From: Oehlia diaphana
Taxonomy: Eukaryota > Glomeromycota > Glomeromycetes > Glomerales > Glomeraceae
Direction of reading: 5' to 3'
Assembly: GCA_003833135.1 (NCBI GenBank)
Contig: QZLH01001364.1
Location: 11,097-33,200 of the forward strand
Length of the DNA stretch: 22,104 bases
The translations under genes were made by a program, and so were the position numbers. Below the pieces are notes generated by a model. The model was not told the DNA's origin. It did no database searches and was given only the letters and a program-made list of their open reading frames with translations. Shown here piece after piece: positions 1 to 7,535 of this stretch (positions are counted from its first letter, which is position 1; each line of letters opens with the position of its first letter).

Positions 1-106
1 CAATCCAATTTACATATTGAGAGCGAGTCATCTTATTATCACGGGCATAAAGGCATAGTTCATATTTTTGGGTATCAGTTAACGTAATTTTTTTTTTAGG
101 TGGCAT
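1..106 (-). CDS. CENP-B/pogo-type transposase, N-terminal 35 residues (partial)
   Basis: The minus strand opens with ATG at 106-104 and stays open to the window edge, giving 35 residues. They begin MPPKKKITLTDTQKYELC and continue with a basic segment ending in NWI. This matches the start of the CENP-B N-terminal helix-turn-helix of pogo/Tigger/jerky-like transposases, which bind the element's terminal repeats. The DDE catalytic domain would lie to the left of the window. Whether the gene is intact cannot be judged from here. Confidence 0.75.
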   Translation of the reverse strand, partial: MPPKKKITLTDTQKYELCLYARDNKMTRSQYVNWI

Positions 107-115
107 ATTTAAATT

Positions 116-142
116 TACTGCGCATACTGCGCGTACTGCGCA
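116..142. repeat. Three tandem 9-bp units (tactgcgca)
   Basis: TACTGCGCA occurs at 116-124, TACTGCGCG at 125-133 and TACTGCGCA at 134-142. The array lies 10 bp upstream of the transposase start codon on the minus strand, and each unit contains the self-complementary core TGCGCA or GCGC. It is GC-rich in an AT-rich surrounding, so it may be a binding site in the transposase promoter. Confidence 0.85.
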
Positions 143-161
143 ATATATATATTTAAAATTT

Positions 162-240
162 AAGGTTACATTTCGGAAATATAGGTTACATTTCGAAAAC
201 TAAAGGTTACATTTCGGAAATAAAGGTTACATTTCGGAAT
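162..240. repeat. Four tandem ~20-bp repeats (ggttacatttcggaa)
   Basis: Four consecutive copies of (A)GGTTACATTTCGGAAATA, one with CGAAAAC instead of CGGAAAT, fill this stretch between the transposase start and the element end. Subterminal arrays like this commonly serve as transposase binding sites. That role is inference here. Confidence 0.85.
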
Positions 241-328
241 TTATTCAGGTCACACAAGTCACGTGCGTGCATTTATAGAAATCCTTTATTATATGACGGA
301 TTTTGAAATGATTGCACGTGTAGAATAT

Positions 329-428
329 AGAGGGTGTGTATTTAACATTAAGTCCCAGCTTGGGACCAAGCAAAAGGGTGCATTTATAGAGGGTGTGCAT
401 TTATGGAGAGTGTATTTATGGAGAGTTG
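329..428. repeat. Degenerate subterminal repeats next to the transposon terminus
   Basis: Related units reading GAGGGTGTGTATTTA, AAGGGTGCATTTATAGA, GGGTGTGCATTTATGGAGA and GTGTATTTATGGAGA occur between about 329 and 428, the last three being contiguous. They run up to the CAGT terminus (read on minus) at 432. A short open frame at 263-463 is made of these repeats and is not a gene. Confidence 0.7.
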
Positions 429-434
429 ACTGTA

Positions 435-1024
435 TCACTAATGTTTTGCCAAATATGTCATAGTGTATTAATTAAAACTAATACTTGTAAAATAAAGTTT
501 TCTGAAGTTTTCGAACAATATTTTTAATGATTTTATTATTTTTTGTTGTTAAAATTTTATTGGCTAATAAATGTTTATCATCACGTAAAATTAAACCAAT
601 AAATGGACGGATTTTTAACTATGCTCAGTAAATAATAAACAAATAAATAAAAGAAATCATGTGCAATGTATATGAAAATCATTTCTATTTTTGGTTATAC
701 CCATTTCACAAAACTAGTTTTGCTAAAAATATTATAAAAATGCGTCTACCATATTGTGTAATATAAATTTACTAAAAAGGAAATTTGATAATTCTGGCCA
801 AAATTATAAACTTTAGTGTTTGGCATGGTTATTTGTTTAAATTTTATATAAAAATTGTTAATTTAAAAATACCATACAAATTCAGTTATATTTTGTATAA
901 TTCTTTTAATAAATGTATATAATAAATTATCTTAATGTATATTATACATCACTACAAATTCTATACATATTCTGTATGAAAACGTATAAAATCTGTACAA
1001 ATAATGAACAATTACTTTTTATAG
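435..1024. other. AT-rich spacer between two transposon remnants
   Basis: No open frame, RNA gene or clear repeat could be recognised here. The sequence is strongly AT-rich with poly-A and poly-T tracts. It lies outside the TA target site at 433-434 and ends where the decayed MULE reading frame on the minus strand begins. Confidence 0.5.
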
Positions 1025-2800
1025 GGTATTTGAAAAAAATTGAGAAGAAAGATGTAGAAGCCCAATTGTTGTATGTAATGCTTTGATATGTGTTAATTTG
1101 CAATATCTAACTTCTTCATGTCTTTTATCAATTGCTTTTTCAACATCATAAAGCGTACTAGCATTATTAAGAGATTTCTTAATAATGCTATTGAATGATT
1201 CAACACTTTACATGCTTTGTATTCTAACGTTAAACTGAAATAGTGTATACACTTTTGCCTAACTAATCCTATTAGCATATAATGTTCTAGTCATATAATG
1301 TTCACATTCTGGAAAATTTTTTATCATTAATTCCCAACGTTGCTCAAAAATCTCCATACATAATACATTTCTACATAAATAAAAAGCTTTAATAAAATTA
1401 TTAAAGTTTTGTACTTTAGTTTTAAGATGCTTAATTATATTCTAATGAATAGGAAAAAGGCAGTAGAAATGAAGTGTTGGTGGAAAAATATGTGCTGCAA
1501 TATTAATTAATCCTGGCTCAGAATCCATCCAAAAAGCCTTTGGCAATGTATTATTAGTTGTTTTCATAAGACATTGTAAAATCCAGATATATGTAGATGC
1601 AAGTTTATCTTTTATAAAAGCGTTTGCAACATTTCTAAATTTTCCATAATTATCTTTAATCATGAAGACACTTAAACACATATTGTACATATTGTATTTA
1701 TTTGTCTTGCATGTATTATCATTTAACACTACATCAGAAAATCGTTGATACAACTCCTGTTGAGAAGGTGACATCCAGATAATCATTTTTCACTTCCATA
1801 ATGTTGAATATACACCTTTTAACGTGGATCTTGAAATATTTTTTCAAAAAGAATATCAAGTAATGAGGTAGTGTCAAGTTTTTCATTATTATTTTGACAC
1901 AGCTTATAAATTTCATTATAAACATCTTGCTTATAAAATATGTATTCTGGATACTTTTTTTAAGTATCTCTAGCTGTGTAATAAGTGCTACTCTACAATT
2001 CATAAAGAACTTTAAATCTTGTATCATTTCTTCATTAAAACGCCGATATCTGGTAATAATGTGAGGTATTTGAGCAGGATTTATTTCGTGATTATGTATA
2101 TCTTTCAAAATAGTGCATTTCACATGTTATGCTGATTTTGGAAATGTAAAATTGCAGTGCCATTCACAGTTGGTCTTTATAGTTCCACATAATCAGTATA
2201 ACGTATGATCAACTACCTTTCAAGCTTCGTAACAACTATTTGATGAACATTTATATAATTTACGCCAGATGGTAAAGTCATTTGGATCTTTGTCTTCATC
2301 ACTACGGCAAATTTGATAACCAAATCCTCGTTCTAAGCAATATTTATATATAAATGCATCAATAATGACCAATCATCAAAACAATCACCTACAGTAAGAT
2401 TATATTGATAATTACTAAAAGAACTTAAATTAGAAGTTGATTCAAAATTGTCATCAAAAAGTTGTTCAGAATTCGGAAAAATATTAATGTTGATAAAATT
2501 GTCATCAGAAAGTGGTTCAGAATTTGGTGCAGAAACATTAATTTCAGTAAAATGTTCAGGATTTGGTGAAATATTAATATCAGTAAAGTTAACATTAAAA
2601 GCCGGTAGCTCAAAATATGACAAAAGATCTTTATCATTAAAATTTTCGTTAAAAGGTTTGGCAAGGTTTACATTATCATTAAAAAATTCAGAAAAAAAGT
2701 CAGGGTTCATTTTATTATTATAACTGTTAGAACAAAGTAAATCAAGCTTGATATTGTCTTCTTGAAATGTTAAAATTGAGTGCAAATCGAAGTTATCCAT
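1025..2800 (-). pseudogene. Decayed MULE-type transposase with FAR1-like N-terminus
   Basis: Minus-strand fragments in several frames line up, in order, with a MULE transposase. 2800-2333 encodes an acidic N-terminus with loose PNSE..DDNF repeats. About 2335-2225 gives a FAR1-like zinc-binding stretch (LERGFGYQICRSDEDKD). About 2190-2010 gives TNCEWHCNFTFPKSA then KDIHNHEINPAQ. 1786-1442 encodes the catalytic region with NKYNM, DNYGKFRNVANAF, FWMDSEPGLI and a following histidine. About 1440-1025 encodes MEIFEQRWELMIKNFPECEHYMT and SFNSIIKKSLNNAS. Frame changes near 2340, 1960-1920 and 1790 and in-frame stops near 2225, 2205, 1270 and 1215 break the frame. It is not functional as one protein. 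The C-terminal SWIM and zinc-knuckle part is missing. Confidence 0.8.
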
Positions 2801-3510
2801 TTCTAATAAAAGAAAGATTTTTCTTTAAAGAACACGAAGAAATGAAAAAAGAAAAATGGTGTTTCTATTTACTAGGGGTAATTTATAAATCTCGCGTTAT
2901 GTAACCAAGGTGAAATTCACCATAAAAATATTAAATTTACGAAAATTTTAAAATTTTAAGCGCGGATTAATCCTAATACTTTTAGTTCTTTTAAAATTGA
3001 AGAAAATTTAATTTTGAAGAAAAAAATGAGAAAAAAAAATTTATTTTAAAACGAAATTCGAAAATAAATAATGTATTGCACTACAATATAAATAAAGATG
3101 TACGTCATAAAACAAAATGTGTATGCGCCACAAAGTCACGTGGGTTGAAAATTTTGGTGGTGTTACTGGGGAAGATGCCATCAGGTGGGCACATCCTGAT
3201 TGCGTCGCACAAGAGCAGCTTAACATATGCTAATCATAAATACAATACAGTGACATCCATGTTCCAATTTAAATTTATTAAGAAACGTGTTAAATACGTT
3301 CGGTTAGGATGGGTTTTTTTATCAATTACTGAGGTTAATCGGCAAATTTCGTGCGTATGGCGTGTTCATCTTGGAAAGAAGTTTCTTTCTGCTTTTTTAA
3401 ATATTCTTCACGTTGATATTATGTCGATTATGAATCATATCATAAACAATAGCCTAGTTTCATTCAAGAACAAATGAGTACCTGTTTCAGAGCTGATACA
3501 AATTTATTGA
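2801..3510. other. Non-coding stretch between MULE remnant and the ASCH gene
   Basis: 2801-3075 is an AT-rich flank of the MULE remnant. A plus-strand frame at 3076-3477 is open for 133 codons, but its composition is mixed, it has no recognisable domain, and a minus-strand frame overlaps it. A CACGTG palindrome lies at 3137-3142. I see no supported gene here. Confidence 0.45.
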
Positions 3511-3601
3511 TTGATAATTAATAATCAGATGTCGCAGTTGATAATCAATAATCAGATGTTAATTCGTAAAGTTCGCAATTGATAATCAACAATCAGATGT
3601 C
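3511..3601 (+). repeat. Three direct 23-bp repeats upstream of the ASCH gene
   Basis: TTGATAATtAATAATCAGATGTc occurs at 3511-3533, again at 3538-3560 and again at 3579-3601 with one to three changes. The second and third copies share the extended tail AATTCGTAA. The array sits just before a candidate splice donor at 3607, about 150 bp upstream of the first coding ATG, in the expected promoter or 5' leader. It may be a promoter element array or a local slippage product. Confidence 0.85.
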
Positions 3602-3606
3602 AATTC

Positions 3607-3702
3607 GTAAGTATTGTTAACACCAAGACACCATTACTTTTATATTACATAATTTTAGCTTTGTAATTTATGACTATAAAAACGAATTCTTTTTTTTTTC
3701 AG
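3607..3702 (+). other. Probable 5'UTR intron of the ASCH gene (96 nt)
   Basis: GTAAGT at 3607 is a strong donor. A ten-thymine tract followed by CAG at 3700-3702 is a strong acceptor. If it is spliced, the ATG at 3670 is intronic and the first in-frame ATG becomes 3757. An ATG in the last upstream repeat (3598-3600) would hit TGA shortly after the junction, so the upstream exon is more likely untranslated. Splicing has not been tested. Confidence 0.55.
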
Positions 3703-3756
3703 TGGGTTGAAAGATCAACCATACTTGCGTATCCGTATCTCCAAAAAAATGAAAAA

Positions 3757-4242
3757 ATGAATGATAATGAAGAGATTGGTCAAAAAGCAGAAAAATCAAA
3801 TACTATAAAACAAAGATATATTTTTAATAATAATTCTGATATATTAATAAGTCTTGATGAACAATTTGCTCAGCCTATTGAAAAAAGAGAAAAAACCTAC
3901 GAATTTAGAAAATATAAACTAAGTGAAGAAACGAAAAGATTGTGGATATATGTTAGACAACCGGTTGCTCAGTTAATTTATATTGCCGAAATCGATAAAG
4001 CTGTCGAATATCCTAACAAAATATCAGAGGAGGGTCTTGGGAATAAAGATTTTAATCAAGGTCTTAAAGTATCCAAGTTTGCTTATAAAATTAATCATCT
4101 ATATAAATTGGTTAACCCAATAGACTCTAAGCAATTAAAAAGTAAATATAATATATCTCCCCCGCAAAAGTATACTTTTGTTAGTCGTTATCCCGAGTTA
4201 ATAAACGATATTGTTATAGAGGAACAAATAGAATTATACTGA
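3757..4242 (+). CDS. ASCH/PUA-like domain protein, 161 aa
   Basis: This intronless gene of unknown role carries an ASCH-type PUA-like fold, a family predicted to bind RNA or other nucleic acid. From the ATG at 3757, residues 29-37 read ILISLDEQF, 43-52 KREKTYEFRK and 63-66 WIYV, the usual ASCH order of strand, K-T-x-E-x-R loop and strand. Residues 122-132 (NISPPQKYTFV) fit the later part of the domain. The start was placed at 3757 because the earlier in-frame ATG (3670) is probably intronic. A four-codon upstream frame (ATG AAA AAA TGA, 3749-3760) overlaps this ATG. The stop is only 2 nt before the next ATG, in another frame, which is unusual for a fungus. The domain call is by eye; no function is assigned. 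Confidence 0.65.
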   Translation: MNDNEEIGQKAEKSNTIKQRYIFNNNSDILISLDEQFAQPIEKREKTYEFRKYKLSEETKRLWIYVRQPVAQLIYIAEIDKAVEYPNKISEEGLGNKDFNQGLKVSKFAYKINHLYKLVNPIDSKQLKSKYNISPPQKYTFVSRYPELINDIVIEEQIELY

Positions 4243-4244
4243 TC

Positions 4245-5379
4245 ATGAATATATTACATGATAATGTAGTTCATCATCCGTTAGGAGGTGGTTCCTACGT
4301 ATTCAAAGAAAAATATATTGATTACATTTTAGAGCGCGTTTATAAGTCTGATGTGAGAATAAGTATAGGAGCACAACCAAATGGTTCTCCACATTTTGGC
4401 ACAATAGTTACATTTTCACTTGCTTTTTCGTTGGCCCAACAGTTAAAAAATAAAGGCAAAAACGTAAAAGTTGTATTAGAGTTAGTAGATACCGCAATCT
4501 CCGAAGAACATTCTTTTAATAATATAAGATATCAAAAAAGTCTTTCTTATACTAAAGAAATTGATAAACATATTGATTATTACGAAGGATTGTTAAGAAA
4601 ATTAAATTCTTACTCAGGAGTAGATTTTATGATAAGAAAACAAAGTGATTTCAATTCTCATCCAAGAATGTCAGGTGTGATTAGTACAATAATTAAAGAG
4701 AGAAAAACGATTGGATCTTTATTATCTCCCAAGTCTAAAGTCTTAGCTTTAAGAGTCGCGTGTCCAAAATGCGGATTGGCTGATAAACATGGAAAAAAGA
4801 ATATCTATGAGGGAAATAATAATGTTATTTCTATTTGTCCCGAACATGGTTCCCATTCGCTAGATACTGATAAAGAACCACAAAAATTAGAGTTCAACAC
4901 CTCTAAGAAATTTGGTTAAAGGAGTGGTATATTCTGAAGACAATAAGGATGTAGCAGTTCCTTATTCTTGGGTCAGAGTAACTGGTGGGGATTATGCTGG
5001 AACTTACCAAGAGCAAATTCTTTATAAGGGAGCTTCTATTTTAGGGGTTGATGTTACCGAATTGCCTTTTATACTTTACAGCCCCTTAGTGATTGACTGG
5101 TCCGGCTCCAAGTTGTCAAAATCACTTTATATAAGTGAGGGGGCTTATGGATATTTGAAAGAGCAAGGTTATGATTATCTTCTTGACTATAGTAGTTTCG
5201 AAAAGGCTTTTGGTGATAGTGGATTAAATAAACTATATGACGAAACGGGTTTATGGCTGACAGAACCTTATAAGTTATTTAGAAGTTATAGTATTTATTA
5301 TTTCGTCAATTTATTTAAATCAGATGAAAATAATATTGTTCATCAACCTCCAGTAATTAGTGGCAAAAAAGTTCTCTGA
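4245..5379 (+). CDS. Class I aminoacyl-tRNA synthetase-like protein, interrupted by a frameshift
   Basis: Two overlapping frames (4245-4919 and the frame open from 4891 to 5379) form one protein of about 378 residues. The Rossmann-fold signatures of class I synthetases are present. SPHFGT at residues 48-53 is a HIGH-like motif, CPKC at 173-176 and CPEH at 198-201 form a zinc-site candidate, and SKLSKS encoded near 5107-5124 is a KMSKS-like motif. The layout is closest to class I lysyl-tRNA synthetase (LysK/tRNA-synt_1f), which has about 500 or more residues. Here the protein ends about 90 residues after KLSKS, so the anticodon-binding domain is absent. It may adenylate an amino acid or other acid rather than charge tRNA. 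The frame changes near 4900 and may be a pseudogene lesion, a sequencing error or recoding. There are no introns, and the ASCH stop is 2 nt upstream. Confidence 0.6.
4896..4919 (+). other. Frameshift site inside the synthetase-like gene
   Basis: The first frame reads LEFNTSKKFG and stops at TAA 4917-4919. The second frame is open from 4891 and reads TPLRNLVKG from 4897. Together they give a smooth N-T-(P)-L-R-N-L-V run, so one net +1 (equivalently -2) change between 4899 and 4903 restores a continuous protein. No intron with GT and AG borders can be drawn here. Confidence 0.7.
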
Positions 5380-6770
5380 ACTAATATGACGATGTTAGTG
5401 AAACTTTATTAATAATTCTCATACTAATAGAATGTTTACTTTTTCAATGATCCATTATTATTACGAAGTAATCCAATTATTAATTTTATTGTAATCATAA
5501 ATCCCTAAGTTTAACTTGCTTGTATGCATTAACGTCTATCTTACGGTCGTCATCATTATAAAATTAAGGCAAAGATTATGCAGTATTATGATTTATCTTT
5601 GTTTAGAAATTAATAAGGATTATTGCAGTAAACTTTCTTTGCTCAAGTTCTAATCTCCCCATTCAATTCATCCTTTGTACGAATAATTGAGATTAAATAA
5701 TAATAAAACAAAGTTATCATTACACAGAAGCGAACATCAGTCACGTGACAACTATTTCCTGTCGCACTATATAATTCCGTCATGCCCAGGACAGGAATTT
5801 GATAAAAAGATTACAATTACGATTTACGAATATTTTACTTTTCGCAGAGGATGCGAGAAAAAAATGTTAAAAATGAATAATGGCGATTATATTAACTGAA
5901 GTTTTCGATGCTCTGATTAAGAATTACTTGCAATTTCTTCAATTCTAAATAGTATCTAAAAAATTATATTTAAATATTTATATCATATTTAAGGAAAAAC
6001 GAATTATCTACAACTCTACGATGATATTTAACGTATTGCCCTTAAAATTATAAAGATCGCCACTGGCCAGTATCATGTGTAGCCGCAGAATCATATGAAA
6101 TGATGTAATACTACTGTAATATTGAAGCTTTTTCTTAAACACCTTTCCTCTTTCCCTCTCTCCATTTAACGTCATAATTACACATTTTGTTTTTCCATGA
6201 ATAGCGAAATTGTTTTAAATAATATGATACATATGAAAAAAAACTTCAGGTTGGCGAATTTTAATAGTTTTTGATAAATTTGCGTTGACTCTTTGATGGT
6301 TTGAATTCGTCTGAAATAATAATAAAAGTTAATTGTCTAATTTACAAATTATGTATATAAAATCTTATAATTTGTACATTTGGAAATTGAAAATTTCTAT
6401 ATTTATAACTCTTTCTATTAATATATATCTCTCTCATTTAATTTAACTTCACAACATATTATTTTTAATAAACTTTTTTATTAATATATTACATAATCAT
6501 TTATAAATCACGTGACAAGTGAGCGGGATTTATTTATTCTTATAGAACAATTTCTCTTTTTTCTGTAACTTAGTTTACAGTTTTATATTTGTATTACTTT
6601 CGATTCTATTATATAGTATCTTTGTAATCGTTACTAAACCTTTATTTACTCTGAAAAAAAATATATATTACCTAACATGAACACCTCCCTATAATCACAC
6701 CATTTGGGATTTTAGAGAATGACACAAAAAACATTCCTTTACAATTCTCCTTTTTAGTTCTTGCATTCTT
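5380..6770. other. Long AT-rich intergenic region, no gene recognised
   Basis: A 70-codon plus-strand frame at 5687-5899 shows no family features and is probably chance. CACGTG palindromes in the context GTCACGTGAC or ATCACGTGAC occur at 5742-5747 and 6509-6514. The rest is A/T tracts that presumably hold the 3' ends of the flanking convergent genes. No RNA gene could be recognised. Confidence 0.5.
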
Positions 6771-6802
6771 TTAGTTCTTATGTTCTTTTAGTTCATGTGA
6801 TT
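6752..6802 (-). repeat. Three 17-bp tandem repeats covering the stop codon of the small gene
   Basis: On the plus strand the units TTTTAGTTCTTGCATTC (6752-6768), TTTTAGTTCTTATGTTC (6769-6785) and TTTTAGTTCATGTGATT (6786-6802) follow each other. Read on minus they encode the end SHELKEHKN and its TAA at 6771-6773. Because 17 is not a multiple of three, loss or gain of a unit would change the C-terminus. Confidence 0.75.
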
Positions 6803-7269
6803 TGGGTTCGTGATCATGTTCTTCCATTAAACTTATCGATTGTCTTTGCAGTTCTTCAATAGTGATTGTATTGTTTTTATCATTTCTATCCGCTTTGACC
6901 TATATTTTAGATAAATAATTTGAATAAATATAAATAGATTACAATATTTATAGTGTTCATTAAAACTTACCCTTGCTTCACTTTCGGATGCCAATTTTTC
7001 ATTCCATCCCGGAGCTGTTTCAATTGGGCTTTTTCCTTTACCTTAACAAAGAATTATTATTTTTGAATATTGTACTATTTTCATTTTATTTCGCTAACCT
7101 TTCTGTTTTTCCTGACTCCAAACTTTCGGATCATCAGACTTATGACTACAAAATAAAAATTGTTGAAGAAAATCATGAATAAAAAAATTACAATCCTTTA
7201 AATTCTTCATTACCTTCCAACAGGTGAACAAACACGTGAAAATTTGTAGGAAAAGTGACGATATTGCAT
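6771..7269 (-). CDS. Small conserved fungal-type protein, probably mitochondrial, 100 aa, four exons
   Basis: Exons on the minus strand are 7269-7214, 7145-7099, 7041-6971 and 6899-6771. Donors are GTAATG, GTTAGC and GTAAGT and acceptors TAG, AAG and TAG. The 303 coding bases stay in phase across all three introns. The N-terminus (MQYRHFSYKFSRVCSPVG) is basic and aromatic with no acidic residue, like a mitochondrial presequence. Residues 25-27 read KVW, about 41-57 read APGWNEKLASESEARVK, and the C-terminal half is charged and helical (TIEELQRQSISLMEEH). It resembles small uncharacterised fungal proteins with a GWNE.LAS.SEA.VKADR core; that recollection could not be tested. Function unknown. 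No open frame longer than one exon reveals this gene, so it is easily missed. Confidence 0.72.
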
Positions 7270-7535
7270 AAAAGAGGTACTTGTGAACATTAGACGTGAT
7301 CTCAAAAGTAAACCCATTTTATTTTTTATTTTTTTTTAATTTTCACATACAAAAATACGTTCAATTTATAACATTTCTACTCCTTGCACTTATGATGTAA
7401 AATTGAATATTTCTTTCTAAATTTGACTAGAAACTAATCTAGTTATATTATGATGTAATTAATACATAATTTGCGGCAAAATCCAAGCACGTGATTTACT
7501 TATCAAGCTAAATCGTATTTTCGTATTTTAATAAA

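Larger units (their letters stand above)
1..432 (-). mobile_element. 5' end of a pogo/Tigger-like DNA transposon (truncated by window edge)
   Basis: Read on the minus strand, the element starts with CAGTCAACTCTCC at 432 and is flanked outward by a TA dinucleotide at 433-434, the usual Tc1/mariner/pogo terminus and target site. Inside come degenerate copies of an 18-base motif related to GTGTGCATTTATGGAGA (about 329-428), four copies of GGTTACATTTCGGAA (162-240), three 9-base units (116-142) and then the start codon of a CENP-B-like transposase at 106. The order of terminus, subterminal repeats and transposase start supports one element running off the left edge. The other terminus is not in the window. 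The assignment to pogo/Tigger rests on the transposase N-terminus and the TA/CAGT end. Confidence 0.75.

Noticed and set aside
263..463. 66-codon plus-strand ORF
   Set aside because: It lies across the transposon terminus and its subterminal repeats; the repetitive MEG/WRVYLWRV pattern comes from the DNA repeats.
2448..2723. 91-codon plus-strand ORF
   Set aside because: It is the antisense shadow of the acidic N-terminus of the MULE remnant.
3076..3477. 133-codon plus-strand ORF
   Set aside because: No domain, no homologue recognised, and an overlapping minus-strand frame; probably chance openness in an intergenic stretch.
3670..3756. N-terminal extension of the ASCH protein from ATG 3670
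   Set aside because: A ten-thymine tract plus CAG at 3702 indicates a splice acceptor inside this extension, and the encoded residues (NSFFFQ) are an intron-like translation.
4912..5379. Separate gene starting at TTG 4912
   Set aside because: TTG starts are not expected in a fungus, and the sequence continues the class I synthetase fold of the preceding frame.
5687..5899. 70-codon plus-strand ORF
   Set aside because: No family features and no supporting neighbours; likely chance.
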